Shown here: positions 47,441 through 60,400 of the stretch, one piece after another | Position numbering within the stretch: the first letter of the stretch is position 1 | Layout of the letters: every line of letters begins with the position of its first letter | Assembly: GCF_947179165.1 (NCBI RefSeq) | Contig: NC_077242.1 | Coordinates: 24,009,097 to 24,073,096, forward strand | DNA length: 64,000 nt | From: Solanum dulcamara | Lineage: Eukaryota > Streptophyta > Magnoliopsida > Solanales > Solanaceae | Direction: 5' to 3' | Translations under genes and position numbers: made by a program | The notes under the pieces: model-generated | Database searches by the model: none | What the model saw: the letters and a program-made list of their open reading frames with translations, nothing else | What the model was told of the DNA's origin: nothing

Positions 47441-50400
47441 ATGAGCTTCCCTCAAAACTCACTAGAAATGAACAAACTTCAATCCTTCGACGATTTCGTT
47501 AAGGTCCACGGCGTACTCCTAGCGGCCGCCGGCATCCCTCAGTCACTCTACAAGCTTCTCTTTCAGAAGCTCTCCTCCGACACTTTCGACGGCGGCCGCT
47601 ATTTCCAGATTGAGCCGCTCGAAGATGGCCGCCAAAGAAGGCTACTTTTCACTTCTGATTTCATCGCCAAACACTCCAATCTCTTCCTTGTTGATCATGC
47701 TTGGACTTTTCGCCTATCCGATGCTTATAAGCAGGTTTGAAGTGACATACACTCCTTTCTCTCTCCTTAAATGGTGACGATTGGAATTTACACGTTACTG
47801 GAAAATTGATGACGAAGTAATTTTTTTTTCCTGGGCTATGCTTTCTGTTATTTGCGATTAATTTATGTATGAATATGTTTTTGAATTTCATAATGCAGTT
47901 GTATGAAGTTCCGGGTTTAGCAGAAAGAATGGCTGCATTAATGTGTGTAGATGTTGATTTGAACTCAGCGGCTGAGGAGGCAGGTGAAGAGGATTGTAGC
48001 AAACTGAGTGCCGCGGAAATAGTGGAGAGAGAAATGCATAAAGTAAATGAAGGCCGGGATGATACGAGATGGTTGGAGCTTGAGGAACTTGACATTGATG
48101 ATGACATGCTTGTATCTCTTGATTTGCCTAGTAAATTTCCGGTACGTTTACTTTATAGCTCTAAAATGTGATATCAACTCGACCAAGTAGGAACCGAGTG
48201 TCTTTCATGGACTTGGAATTACACACTTTGTTCTTCTACAAGCTCGTGATAGCATGAGTTGTATCTGCAGATAAGTAGTTCCTTTAAGGCTTTACTTTGC
48301 ACTAGGACTGTTCCCACCTTTCCTATGGATGAGAGATGCAAACTGTGGTTTCTTGTACATAATAGCTAACCTAGATCCATATTAAAAACTAATGTAAAAC
48401 TAATAAAACATAACAATAGCTAGCCTAGATTTCCTTATTAGATTTATTATGCATATAATGGCAGATCTTTTAGAGTAGTGGTTAGAAGCTGCAAACAGTA
48501 GCTACCTTGTAGGGGCAAAGTTATATTTATGTAATGAGTCATCTGTTGTGATTGGCGCTTTTCTCTATGTTTGTTCTCACACTTCTTACAATGTTCTTGT
48601 CGTTCCTTTGTTTTATATTATGTTTGTTAATTTGAAATTTTTTGCATCAGAACTTACTGGCACTGAGCCTGTGTGGTAACAATCTGAGGGATGTTGAGGT
48701 TGTATCTAAGGAAGTTACCCGACTCAGCAATCTTAAAGCTCTCTGGCTGAATAATAATCCAATTTTGGAGCATAGGTAAGTTGCCAAGAGCTCAGTAACT
48801 AGGCCAGTGGAGCAGTGAGTGCTTAAATCCATTTTTTAATAGCAGTAATTGATGCTGGGTTCAACTATTGTCTTGTTGGCAAGCTTGAACAGTAATTGAT
48901 GCTTCTACCTTTTCTTCTTTGGATAGTAATTCAGAGGCTGCAATCATTCAGGTTTGTCCTGGTTTGGAAATTTGCAACTCAAAATTTACATCTAACTATG
49001 GAGAGTGGGCATTAGGATTTTGTGGTGGAATCTATGACAAAGACAATGCAGGCTGTGATCATCAAAGAGATCATCCTTTGGAGAGTGTGACATCTCTGGA
49101 CCTTAGTGACAGGTCTATTCGCAATCTGATGAACAAGGTCAGGCCTATTCACACATTTACTTATTTCCCAAACAAAATGTGCTATTGAGTTTATCATGAA
49201 ATTCCTCTCCATCCCTTCTTTTTCCAAGAATATTAAGATTCTTCGAGATAATGTGAAACTATGGCTGTCTTTTATGGATGTCGTGGTCTCTCCGTTATTC
49301 TAATAATCTTCCCCTGTTCATGTTGCTTCTTTTTCTCAGGCATTTAATCCTGATGAGATCACATCTCTTTCTTATTTAAACTTGCGTGGAAATCCATTAG
49401 ACCAGAATTCTCTTAGTGATTTATTGCAGCTTCTTAAAGGATTCAGCTGCTTGCATTCTCTGGAGGTACCTCTTTTAACTACTTCTTCTTTAGTGTGAGC
49501 ACATAATGATATTTATATAAACTATGGAACAGGTGGATATCCCAGGGCCTTTAGGAGAAAGTGCTGCTGAAATTGTTGAAGCCCTGCCTAATCTTTCTCT
49601 ACTAAATGGAGTAAACACATCGAAAGTATTGGAGTCTGGGAAGTCTGTGGTTGATTCAATGTTGCAACCACGTCTTCCTGAATGGACTGCTGGAGAACCT
49701 CTAACAGATCGTGTCATTAATGCTATGTGGTTGTACTTAATGACGTATAGACTTGCCGATGAAGAAAAGATTGACGAAACCTCTGTATGGTATGCAAGCT
49801 AGAAATTATGATCATCTCAAAGTTGCTGCTCCATGTGATGTCCTGTTTCCATTATACAACTGCTCTAAACAACATGAAATAGTTCAGCTAATTAGGCATT
49901 CTCAATTGAAGCTTTGGGTTTCTGGCTTTTCTCCTGCTTGGTTCTGAAGATTTGCATCTGCAGACTCAATAGGACCTAGAAAAAGTAGCACATTCTGTCA
50001 GCTGAAGTCACAGGAATTCTAGTTGTGGAAAATTAGGCACTTGACTTTCAGCAATTGGGAATTAAAAAACGTCTATGAGAGCCTATGTTGCTTGGATTCT
50101 CCAAAATTGTTGCCGCACCCGTATCAGATTTTCCATAATGCACTACTTTTGGAGTATTTGACACACACCCGTCAACATTTCTAAAGAGTCTGAGCAACAT
50201 AGATGAGAGAAGAAGCTTCCATAACTTGGTATATTTAGTTCTATTAACGTGAGAATCCTTTTGTCAAATGTTTAACTAAGTTGGTGAGAGTTGCCGTTGC
50301 AACTAAGAAGTCTTTCAACTTGGTTGTGCCAAGTTGCTGGACTATCATGATACAATCCTTTTGTGATTCTGGACAATTTTTACTAAACTCACACTCATAT

Positions 50401-53400
50401 GTGTAATATCGTCTGTGCATGTTTGTTTGTGTTCATAGGTATGTAATGGATGAACTTGGTTCTGCTTTGCGCCATAGCGACAAGCCAAACTTTAGAGTAT
50501 CTCCTTTTCTTTACATGTCGGAGGGCAACTTGGCATCTGCTGTGAGGTTCTCTTCTTAAACCACCTGTTTTCTTGCTTACATATTGGGATGTTCTTCTTT
50601 TGGAAACTACATTTTGTATATATTCATTATGGAAGAAAAAAAATACATTTTGTATATGTTGGAGTACACAGGAAATACTTTGTGTACATGACTTCTTGGC
50701 ATTTGTAGCTGGAAATGCCCATCTCTAAAGTACTCAGATTGTATGCCTCTTGGATTCAGGGCTTTGCCCTTTTTGCAAATAAATCTCTAAAGTACCTATC
50801 GAAGAAGAAAATAATAAAACCTATATGTACTCCCTCTGTTCAGGTGTCTCAATTGTTTAATTGAAAATTGTTGTTTCCAATGAATTGGTAATAAATGAAC
50901 TTTTAAAAGAAGTGCATAAATAACCTTGTTTCTTGCTTACATAATGGAATTTTGTATTCTGATCTTGTGAACGGTTTTTTTGGGCATGAAGATATATCAC
51001 GTATATGGATGATTGGTTGGAACTAGTAGATAGCGAGTATCCTAAGTAACTCTCCTTGGAAAAAGCTTAGCGAGTGGAATGAGAGCCACTGTGTAGAACA
51101 CAAGTGTATCCTACTTAATGGGATATTGGAAAATTATCCTTCCCCGAGTCTCCTCTATGGCCTAAGGATGAAGGTATTTTTCCAATGGAAGGGCTGATGA
51201 GGAAATTGAAAGAGAGTTTGCTACGTACTTCTTCTGCTTCTCTGATGAAATTATTATGCATTTAAACTTTTAACTCTGCGAACTGCTATATATTTCTGAA
51301 ACTTCACTAACTCTATTAATGATTTTAGTTATTCAATTCTTTGGCCAATTGATGATGTTCGAGAAGGTGACGAGTGCACTCGTGATTACCTATTTGGTAT
51401 TGGGGAAGAGAAGCAACGATCTGCTCGCCTAACTGCTTGGTTCCATACACCACAAAATTATTTTATCAAAGTATGTATTTACCTTTTCATATTTGATTGT
51501 TCTTGTTAACTGAATATAGATGCTCAACATGAAATTTTGTTTCCGTAATTCTTCAGGAATATGAAAAATACAAGAACAAATTGCAATCGATCAAAATTGC
51601 TTGCCCAATACAGAGGTTATCAATTACAAGTAGTCTGTGTCGCAGTGATGGAAATGCTTTACGTGTGTACGCTGACATACCTCAAGTAGAAGAATATCTG
51701 ACTCGTCCTGAGTTTGTTATCAGTATGTGCATTTTGATGCCTCTAAAATTTCCCTTTCCTTAGATGGTTGACTATTTCTGTGTTGTTATCACTGTCTGGA
51801 CTTGGTCTTTAATGTTCTGTGCACTCATATTGCTTACAGTCAAGAAAGTGTGTACTAATTGTTTGAGTGCAATTTTATGAACATTTAATTGACTCAAGAC
51901 TAGTCATAAATTACCTTGCACATTACTGGTGGTGTTTGTAGCAACTGAGCCCAAAGATGCAGACATTATATGGACAAGCATGCAGATAGATGAGGAAACA
52001 AAGAAGGCAGCAGGAATAAATGACGAACAATACATAAATCAATTTCCATTTGAGGCTTGCCTGGTTATGAAACATCACTTAGCCGAAACTATTCAGAAGG
52101 TCTCACAGACATCATGTTTTCTTAAAGTGGTTGAGCACTTGTTCTTTATGCAGAATGCTGATGTTAAAATCTGTCCACTTAATAGGCTCATGGATTGGTT
52201 GAATGGCTTCAGCCTACTTATAATCTTGAGACACAGCTAAGTCAACTTATTGGAGATTTTCACCTACGTGAAAGAGAGAAACAAGACAATTTGTGGATCT
52301 TGAAGCCATGGAACATGGCAAGAACAATTGATACGACAATAAATAGCAATTTATCTGCTATTATTCGTCTCATGGAGACTGGCCCAAAAATTTGTCAGAA
52401 GTACATTGAGCATCCTGCTCTATTTAGAGGGAGAAAATTTGATCTCCGATATATTGTCTTGGTTCGCAGTATGAATCCCCTGGAGATCTTCCTTGCAGAA
52501 GTTTTCTGGGTATGTACATATTCAGTGGTGTAGGTGTTCTCATGAGTGATCGAGATGTTGAAAAGAGAACAGTTTCACTCAGATACTTTACATTATAACA
52601 TATAAATGTCTTTGTTCAGATTTGATTTCTCGACTCTGGTTGATTTTGTTCCCATTTTGCTTTCAGGTTAGATTGGCAAACAACACATACACTTTGGAGA
52701 AACATAGCTTTGATGAATATGAGACTCATTTCACTGTTATGGTAAGGACTTGCTCCCCTCTTTGTTGATTGTCCAGCTCCATTGTTAGTTTGAGTATATG
52801 TAATTGCATGATTTGATTCCTTGACATGGTTCGTGACATTTAGCGTAATTTTCTCCTATAGAACTACAGAGGCAGGTTGAACCATATGAATACACCAGAT
52901 TTTGTGAAAGAATTTGAGAAGGAACATGAGGGTGAGGGTATTTGCTTTTCAATACCAATACTTTGATTTCCTCCTTTCTGTATATTGTTGATTTAGCAGG
53001 ACATAGTGATTTAGTTACTAGTCTCACTCTCTTGTCTTTCTTGCAGTTAACTGGCAGGATGTCCACTCAAGGATTAGAAATATGATCAAAACAGCTTTTG
53101 AAGCAGCAGCTGCTGTGCATCCAGAAATGCATCATAGCAAATCTAGGGCAATGTATGGGGTCGATGTCATGCTTGATAGCCATTTTCAGCCTAAATTATT
53201 GGAGGTATGACAGCTATACTGCCTATATTATAGCATTTTCAATGTGTAGTAGTTCCTGAAAGATGACTGTTCAAAGCATGACCTTGTTACTGGTCGGTCA
53301 TCTTGCTTTTGTCAATATCGATATGGATTTTGTCGCTTGCTATTTTCCTGTGTCATTGTATCCTATTAAGACAGTAAATGCACCCTCCCCCTTGTTAAGC

Positions 53401-53601
53401 TCAAATCTGCAATGAACAACTCTAAACCAGAAGGATATTTTTTGGATACAGATTACCTACTGCCCTGACTGTACTAGGGCAGTCACATACGATACTGAAG
53501 CTGTCGTCAGTGGAGGAGAAACGGTTGAAGGAAAAGATTTCTACAACTATATCTTCGGCTGTCTCTTTCTAAATGAAACTAATCATGTTTCCCAATTATG
53601 A
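47441..53601 (+). CDS. TTLL12: TTLL12-like tubulin-tyrosine-ligase family protein, 15 exons
   Basis: Exons: 47441-47734, 47899-48141, 48651-48775, 48927-49137, 49340-49465, 49533-49789, 50439-50546, 51329-51470, 51557-51722, 51942-52099, 52186-52509, 52667-52741, 52862-52931, 53047-53204, 53452-53601; all GT-AG and in phase, 868 codons plus TGA. Residues 1-98 hold FDDFVKVHGVLLAAAGIP; about 180-335 hold leucine-rich repeats (LLALSLCGNNL, LKALWLNNNP, LSYLNLRGNPL); 440-500 hold LWPIDDVREGDECTRD; the C-terminal half is the ligase-like domain with LWILKPWNMARTIDTTI and YGVDVMLDSHFQPKLLEITY, ending FGCLFLNE. Family members have a C-terminal ATP-grasp fold and are linked to tubulin/histone modification; TTLL12 itself is regarded as possibly catalytically inert. 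Met-10 (47468) is an alternative start that suits a shorter N-terminus. Confidence 0.93.
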
Positions 53602-54406
53602 GTGAAACCCAGGCACGTATCGCTCTTTTCTGTAATTTGCATGCCAAAGTAGAACTCTCGAGTTATGCAAGTGTATATCGAGAGAAAATACAAGCAAAAA
53701 GCCGTTGTACACCATGTAATCTATGGAAAAGTAGGTCTGGCTGTTTGGATTTTAGAGCCCTTATGGTTTATCACACCACCAAGGAGCTATGCAGAACTGC
53801 CTCACCAACCTCTCCCTCTTCCCCAACTCTCTTGCAGTCAGAGATGCATCATATCTCCATGGTCTATTGAGTTCATTTTTCCCTGTAATTTAAAGTCTTG
53901 AAAGCTCTCCAGCAACATTGCTATATTTTTGCTTTTATTTTTGGATAATCTTTTTGGGGGTTGAAGGTGTTGCTTATATATATTATGGCATCTTTTTCAG
54001 GTAATGTTTGTGCAATGCCAGTTCCCAGTATGATTTTTCATATTTGTAGCCTGTAAACATGGTTGAAAACATGCTTTCCACTTGGTAAACAAAAACTGTC
54101 CAGAAATTGAAACATTAGCTGTAGGAAACAAAATGAAAATGTGCACGAACATACAATGGCTGGAGGCTCAAAATGTTGCATTCAGCATGCTTCTCATGAT
54201 CAAACCTAGAATGGTGCATAGAGCGCAACTTCCTTCCCAGTTCATAATAACAAAAAGAGCAAAGAATTGGCTAGTCCATTGAGAAGTAGCAAGTTAGTAA
54301 CCTAGCAGCTACTTTGGTTGGAACTATATACATTAGTTTTTAACCCAAGGGAAATGATAATAACTACTTACTGCTTTGCTACATGATAATAATGATAAAA
54401 CACTAC
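53602..54406. other. Intergenic space between convergent genes
   Basis: It should contain the 3' UTR of the TTLL12-like gene and the 3' UTR, perhaps a last exon, of the minus-strand gene. No repeat is seen. I could not identify a further exon of the minus-strand gene here. Confidence 0.5.
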
Positions 54407-57400
54407 CTTAGCTGTTCGGCTGCTCCATTCCCTTAGAATTCCTCTAAGCCTCTCATTTTCCTCTACATACTGTTACAAAACACCCAAAACAAAAGGAAAT
54501 ATCATACAACCTTTTGGTGTAAAAGAAGCTAGCAAGATTATGGGAACTAAAACAAGATGGAAAATGGAGTAACAATAACACTTAGTAATAACTGTAACCG
54601 CTACATCTGTACATGAAAAAAAAAAAAAGGAAGTCAATTTGCATAATATAGAAAATTACGAGAACCTCAAAATGTTTCTCTGACGGAAGCAGAAAGGTTT
54701 GATATAATAGATGAGTCATGTTTATAAAATCATGTATGTTTGGAACAACTGTTGGGGTTCAACTCGAATCAGACTAGACTTCTATGACTCATGCAATGGA
54801 GCACCTAGATGGCTAAAAAGACGGGGCACACCCACGACTCATTAGTGATTGATGCCTTCCAAATTTAGATTGTTCTTTTAGGTTGTTAATGGCTACATCT
54901 TAACCAAATACTTTTTGACTTTTCTTTTGATACATCATAGTTCATTCTTAATGGCAAAGAAGCAGCAGTTGCATTTAAACACCACAAAAAAGTTTATTTT
55001 CCAAATAATTTTCTAAAACACCTAATTGTTTGTACTGCGGATGCGCTGCATCTCAGCATCCTTCTCTTCTATAAGAGATCGAGCAAGCCTAAGCTCAGAT
55101 TGCAATTGATTCATCTGAAACAGTAATCTTTCAGCAGATAATAACAAAACAGTAAAAGGATAACAAATACTGAGGTAAACTTATACTTAGAAAGAAGAAA
55201 TATCAGAGACAAGCAAACTACATTCGTCCTTGCAATATTTTCGAACTCTTTAAGTTTTATGTTGGATCTGTTATAAGTGGGAGCCCATTGCATACAGCTC
55301 ATGCCTTTATGGAATTATAATCTCACGTTGATGAAAAACAAAACTCACTTAATTTACATGAGTGAGACCATCACTACTGAGTTCATATGATTCTTCTGTT
55401 GTTTTTCCTGGTGCTGTTTCAGTATCCGTACATATGATACACGATTTTTCTCTATGCTAGATACAGTATAGTAATTATTCAATAACAAAATAAAAAATAT
55501 TTTACGCTACCCAATAGTATATTCTATACCATTCTCATTAACTTTATTTAAATGCATGTTGTGCATTCTAGAGTCTAGACACAACATTTTCAGCACGGTC
55601 TGGTGAAATAACTTGAGTTTGCATATCAAGATCAAAAAAATTATATCGAGTATGGTGGCTAGACTTTTTATCTCCTCCTCACTGTCATGAGACTAACTGG
55701 ATAATGATGGTACTCTGTCCATGAGGAAAGATTTTTTTTTTAAAGGGTTATTCAGAAGAGGAACTCAATACTCAAACTTTATGCCATTAGGAAAGAAAAG
55801 GGAAGACGACTTTTCTAGAATAGTAACCAAAAATTCAATAATTAGAAGACTTTCATATCCAGACTCTGACAACACAAGGAGAAAATAAGAGAAGATAATA
55901 ACAAATCAGTGAAATTCAATTGTCAAAGGCGGAATTCCATACTCAAACTAATAAAAAGAAGATAATAAGATTTTAATGGAACAGTGAGCGGAGTGGCCAG
56001 GAATGTAATGTTTAGAAAAGGAATTCAATACTCAACTCTGATACCAAGAAGAAAACTATAAGAAAACGAGCTCTGTAAAGGTGACAAAAAATTCAATTAG
56101 CAAAGGGTCTCAATATGAGACTGCAATGTCATGTGGAAAAAGAAGAGACAGAAGTTTTATGTGAAAAATCTCTGGAAAAATGACCACCGTGATGATTGGA
56201 GGAGATAGTGTTGTTAGAATGACGAAAACAAGCACGGTGCTATCAGAACATTCATCGAAAATAAGAGTGGTGCCACCAGAATAATCACTAGAAAGAGACG
56301 AATATTATTATTTTTTATGACTTTAACCAAGCAGAAAATGTAAGATAGAAGTTGCTCGAGTCTCTACCTAGATCGTAACAGCTTTTACGATGTGAAAAAA
56401 AACAAACAGAAAATGCAACACATTCAATGGTATTCTATAATGTTCGCCTTACATAACTTCAACATGACATGTGAATCTAGACATATATAACTTTATTAAT
56501 TTTTTCGACTTTCAACAATAATAAAAATGCAAAACATGCTCATGACTAGTATTTGTGGAAATTGGACTTGGATGTACAAGTTCAATTTTTTTACCCAGAG
56601 AACTATACAAACAAGTCTGTTTCTTAAAACAATTCGTTTACATGTTAGTTCTGCACAGCATAAAAGTACTTGCATCTCTACAGGCACTTAATTTTGTAAG
56701 AAAGAAATAGATAAAAAAGACCACACGCTACCAATAATACCTCAGCTGGAAGTGTGTGCAATTCTTGGTCTCGAGCAGCCAGTAAGTGGGACAGATCAAC
56801 CTGCAGAATCAAGCAGCTGATTATTTTCACAATTTTTGTAGTCCAAATTCCACAATTGAGTGATTACTACACAGAGATGGTTGATTTTCATAACTGAACA
56901 ATTCCACTAGATGAGCTAAAATAACATTAGCTTCCAAATTATCATCTTACGGAATATAAAACATGCAACTGCTGGTGTATGTCATGTCATCCCCAGAATC
57001 AATGACTTTTTTTCTTTGTTTCCTGGGTTTTTCATGGAGAAACTTGTTCAGACAGTCATTACCAGCTACCTTGGTCAACAACAATAATAGAAGTGAAGCC
57101 CTTTTATCATAATACCTTCACCAAGATCTTATAAAGTGGAAAGTGTGGAAGATTGTTTACCACTTTCAGATTTATGATAGTTGATACACATTTATCCTTC
57201 TTAAATTCTTTGGTTTCCTTTATGACTTGTAGCTTAAGATCACAGACACGAACTCACTATGCAGTCAAAACGTTAGATTCTTTCTTTTCTAAAAATAGAG
57301 GAAGGAGATTCTGGTAGCAAAGCAACATCCATAAAGTGAAGCTTACCTGCAGTACACTCCCATCATTAGACCTTTCATATTTGCTCAAGGATTCCTGTAA

Positions 57401-60400
57401 TCCAAGAATCTAAAGGAAGAAAAACATCAAAATTCAGACAGAAACAAAGAAGATAGTTCAATAAAATACAAGAAACAATAACTAAAATACAATCAAAATG
57501 CATTTTTCTTTCTATTTTGGCCGCAATAAATCGACACATCCTGCAGCAATCAAGACCACGGAATGTGTAGAATTCTATCTTCCTTTCCAAAGAATAGCAG
57601 GAGATCCCTTAACATGAAAAAAAGAAGGAAAAAAGACTTCTATGTGTTGTTAACTACTTGATGCACCAACTAGTAAAACTACAGCCGCTCAAAGTCCAGT
57701 TCCGTCTTTACTCTCCTTGCAATGAAACATGGTTGGAATCTTATTCTACAGAAGAAAATAATCAGAGTTTTCTTTATCAACATATACCTCTTCACTCAGA
57801 AAGTGTATATTTTCTTGCTGATATTGCAGTAAGGCCATGAGCTGATCAGATAGTCGACCATCATCTTTATATCTATGCAACAAAAGGCTACCAGTGAACA
57901 TCTGAAAATCATTCATCATCTGGAGGCAGCTTGTAATCATCTTTTAAGATCTTTGTTCCATCTGTTCTCAGAAGTCCTTATTCCAAGTAACATAGAGAAG
58001 ATGTGATCTCATCCCTGAGCATGACTACACATCTTCAGTTCTAACTGCGTTACAGAAACATAAGGATATTTGATTATTCTTTAGCAGCAGTTTTTCCACC
58101 AAAACCCTGCCACTTCTCAAGCAACCACAGATGTAACCATCTCAGAAGACATTATAATTTTCAACCTTTCATTTCACAGAAGTTCCTTGCATAGGGTAGC
58201 TATATCTCAATATTGATGTGTTCAAACAAATATGACTACTTGTCACTCCCAATTTATTAGGCTACTTTCCACAGTAATCCTGATATGTTTTACCTTTTCT
58301 AGTTATGGCTTCCAATCGCCAAGATTTTAACTGATATAAGCTTTTCACATTTATCTAAAAAGTATTAGGAGAGTAGTTTGGTTGTGCCTCTGTATAAACT
58401 AAAAGTCTCAAAATAATTCCTTGCGCTACTTTTTTCCTTTCAATATGCATTGTACTTAATAGACTCAAAAAGGGTAATGTGCTTTGAGCTTTGAGAACCA
58501 AAAAATGTGGCAAAAATGTGGAACAAGAAACTGTGTCTGCAGAGCTCTTCATTTTATGAGGACTCTTGGCAGAGCCATACATTAATGGAGTATTTGATGT
58601 CAACTAGTTTGTCTTGAGATATAGTGACCAAATTACTAGTAAAAATATTCTACATTCATCAGCGTAAATCTAATGAGGTACCTCAGTCCTTCCAAAGAAT
58701 TTGATGGTTGAAGTGGAGAATAAAGTGACTTTAAAACATCGGGCTGGGAATCAAATGAATTGTATTGATGAACATAACCTGTGACAATTGAAGGTGTTGT
58801 GCTGAGAAATGTTATTCCCCAAATATGTTTACGAATAAAATATAAAATTTGGAATTTACAATAGGCACCCAACAGCCTTAAACAATTCTTAGTCATCAAA
58901 CATGAAGGTTTAAGACAACTTCACTGAGCAATTTTATGGAATTTTTTTCTGAGACAAGTGGAATTTTCTATAAAATATGTCTAGAGAAATGACTCTATTT
59001 TGGAGGATGTGATACAGAGGAGGTCACTCACCAATGTAGAGAGTCATGAAAGAAGCAGCACAGACTACTTCAGCCAGCATGATTATCCTGCAAAAATGGT
59101 GGAAAATGCATTAAACCTCTGATTAGAAAGGCAATAGTGAAGCAATCAAGTTATAGAGCTACCCCAATACCACCACTGTGAGAAATACAGGAGAAAAAAA
59201 TTATTGAATTGTGTCTCTATCTTATTACATTGAGACCGTATTTTATAGATACTACATTTGACTCCTTTTCCAACTAAGACGCTACATTACAATCCTTTTT
59301 CAAATATAATTTTATATACTATTCTTATTCCTATTTCTATTCTAAGTGGGATTGTATATACTCTTCTTGTTTCTATTTCTATTCTAACACTCCCCCTCAA
59401 GTTGGTGCATACAAGCCATATGTACCTAGCTTGTTACAAATGTACTTAATACGAGGATCGGTGAGGGACTTAGTGAAGATATCTGCAAGTTGATCACTCA
59501 GCTTCACAAATTTTGTAACAATATCTCCCGAGAGTATCTTTTCTCTGATAGTGACAGTCAAACTCAATGTGCTTACTCCTCTCATGAAATACTGGATTTG
59601 ATGTAGAATATCGATAAAACACAGAATGATCAGCACCAGTACGAGTCATGCCAAACTCCTAAATTATTGTGCTGAACTTCCCAAACCAAGTTCGAGAAGA
59701 TTATTTCGGACCATAGATTGACTTACACAATTGACATACAAGGCTACCAGACTCCCCTTGAGCAACAAAAAGTTAGATGGTTGCTCCATATAGACTTCTT
59801 CCTCGAAATAATCGTGGAAAAAAAAATTCTTATTGCCAACTGATTAAACTCTTAAAGGGCCAATGAAGAACGAAACCCATAGATGGAAAAAGACGGACAT
59901 ATGTTATTTTAGTCACGGGGAGAGAAAATATCACTATAATCCAACCTATCTATATACCTTTTCTTTTCTCTTTTTGGCAAAAGTAAATCTGAAACAGAAA
60001 GAGAACACTACAGGAAAACTCAAATCTATGGAAACAATGCAATGGTCGCTAGAAAGTGCTCAAAATTTGGAATTAATATACAGATCGACTTGAAATCAAG
60101 AGATGGATAGATCTTAAACAAGAAAGTCACCATAAAATTGACCAGAACATGCTCATGCGCCTTATTATTAGATTCGATGGCTGAAAGTGGTCACAATTTG
60201 GAAAATGAACTTATGGATAGAGTAGGAATAATGGCACGACCTAACTGAGAAATAGAATTATATGGGTAGGGTCGGAATGATGGCACGATCCTAGTGAGAA
60301 AGAGAATTATGTGGGTAGGGTCAGAATAATGGCACGACCCTACGGAGAAAGAGAATTGTATGGATATGGTCGGATTGACGGCACGATCCTACTGAAATAG

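Noticed and set aside
50820..50890. 'ctccctctgttcaggtgtct' in a TTLL12-like intron as a Stowaway MITE
   Set aside because: Only one end resembles a MITE terminus; no inverted partner was found nearby.
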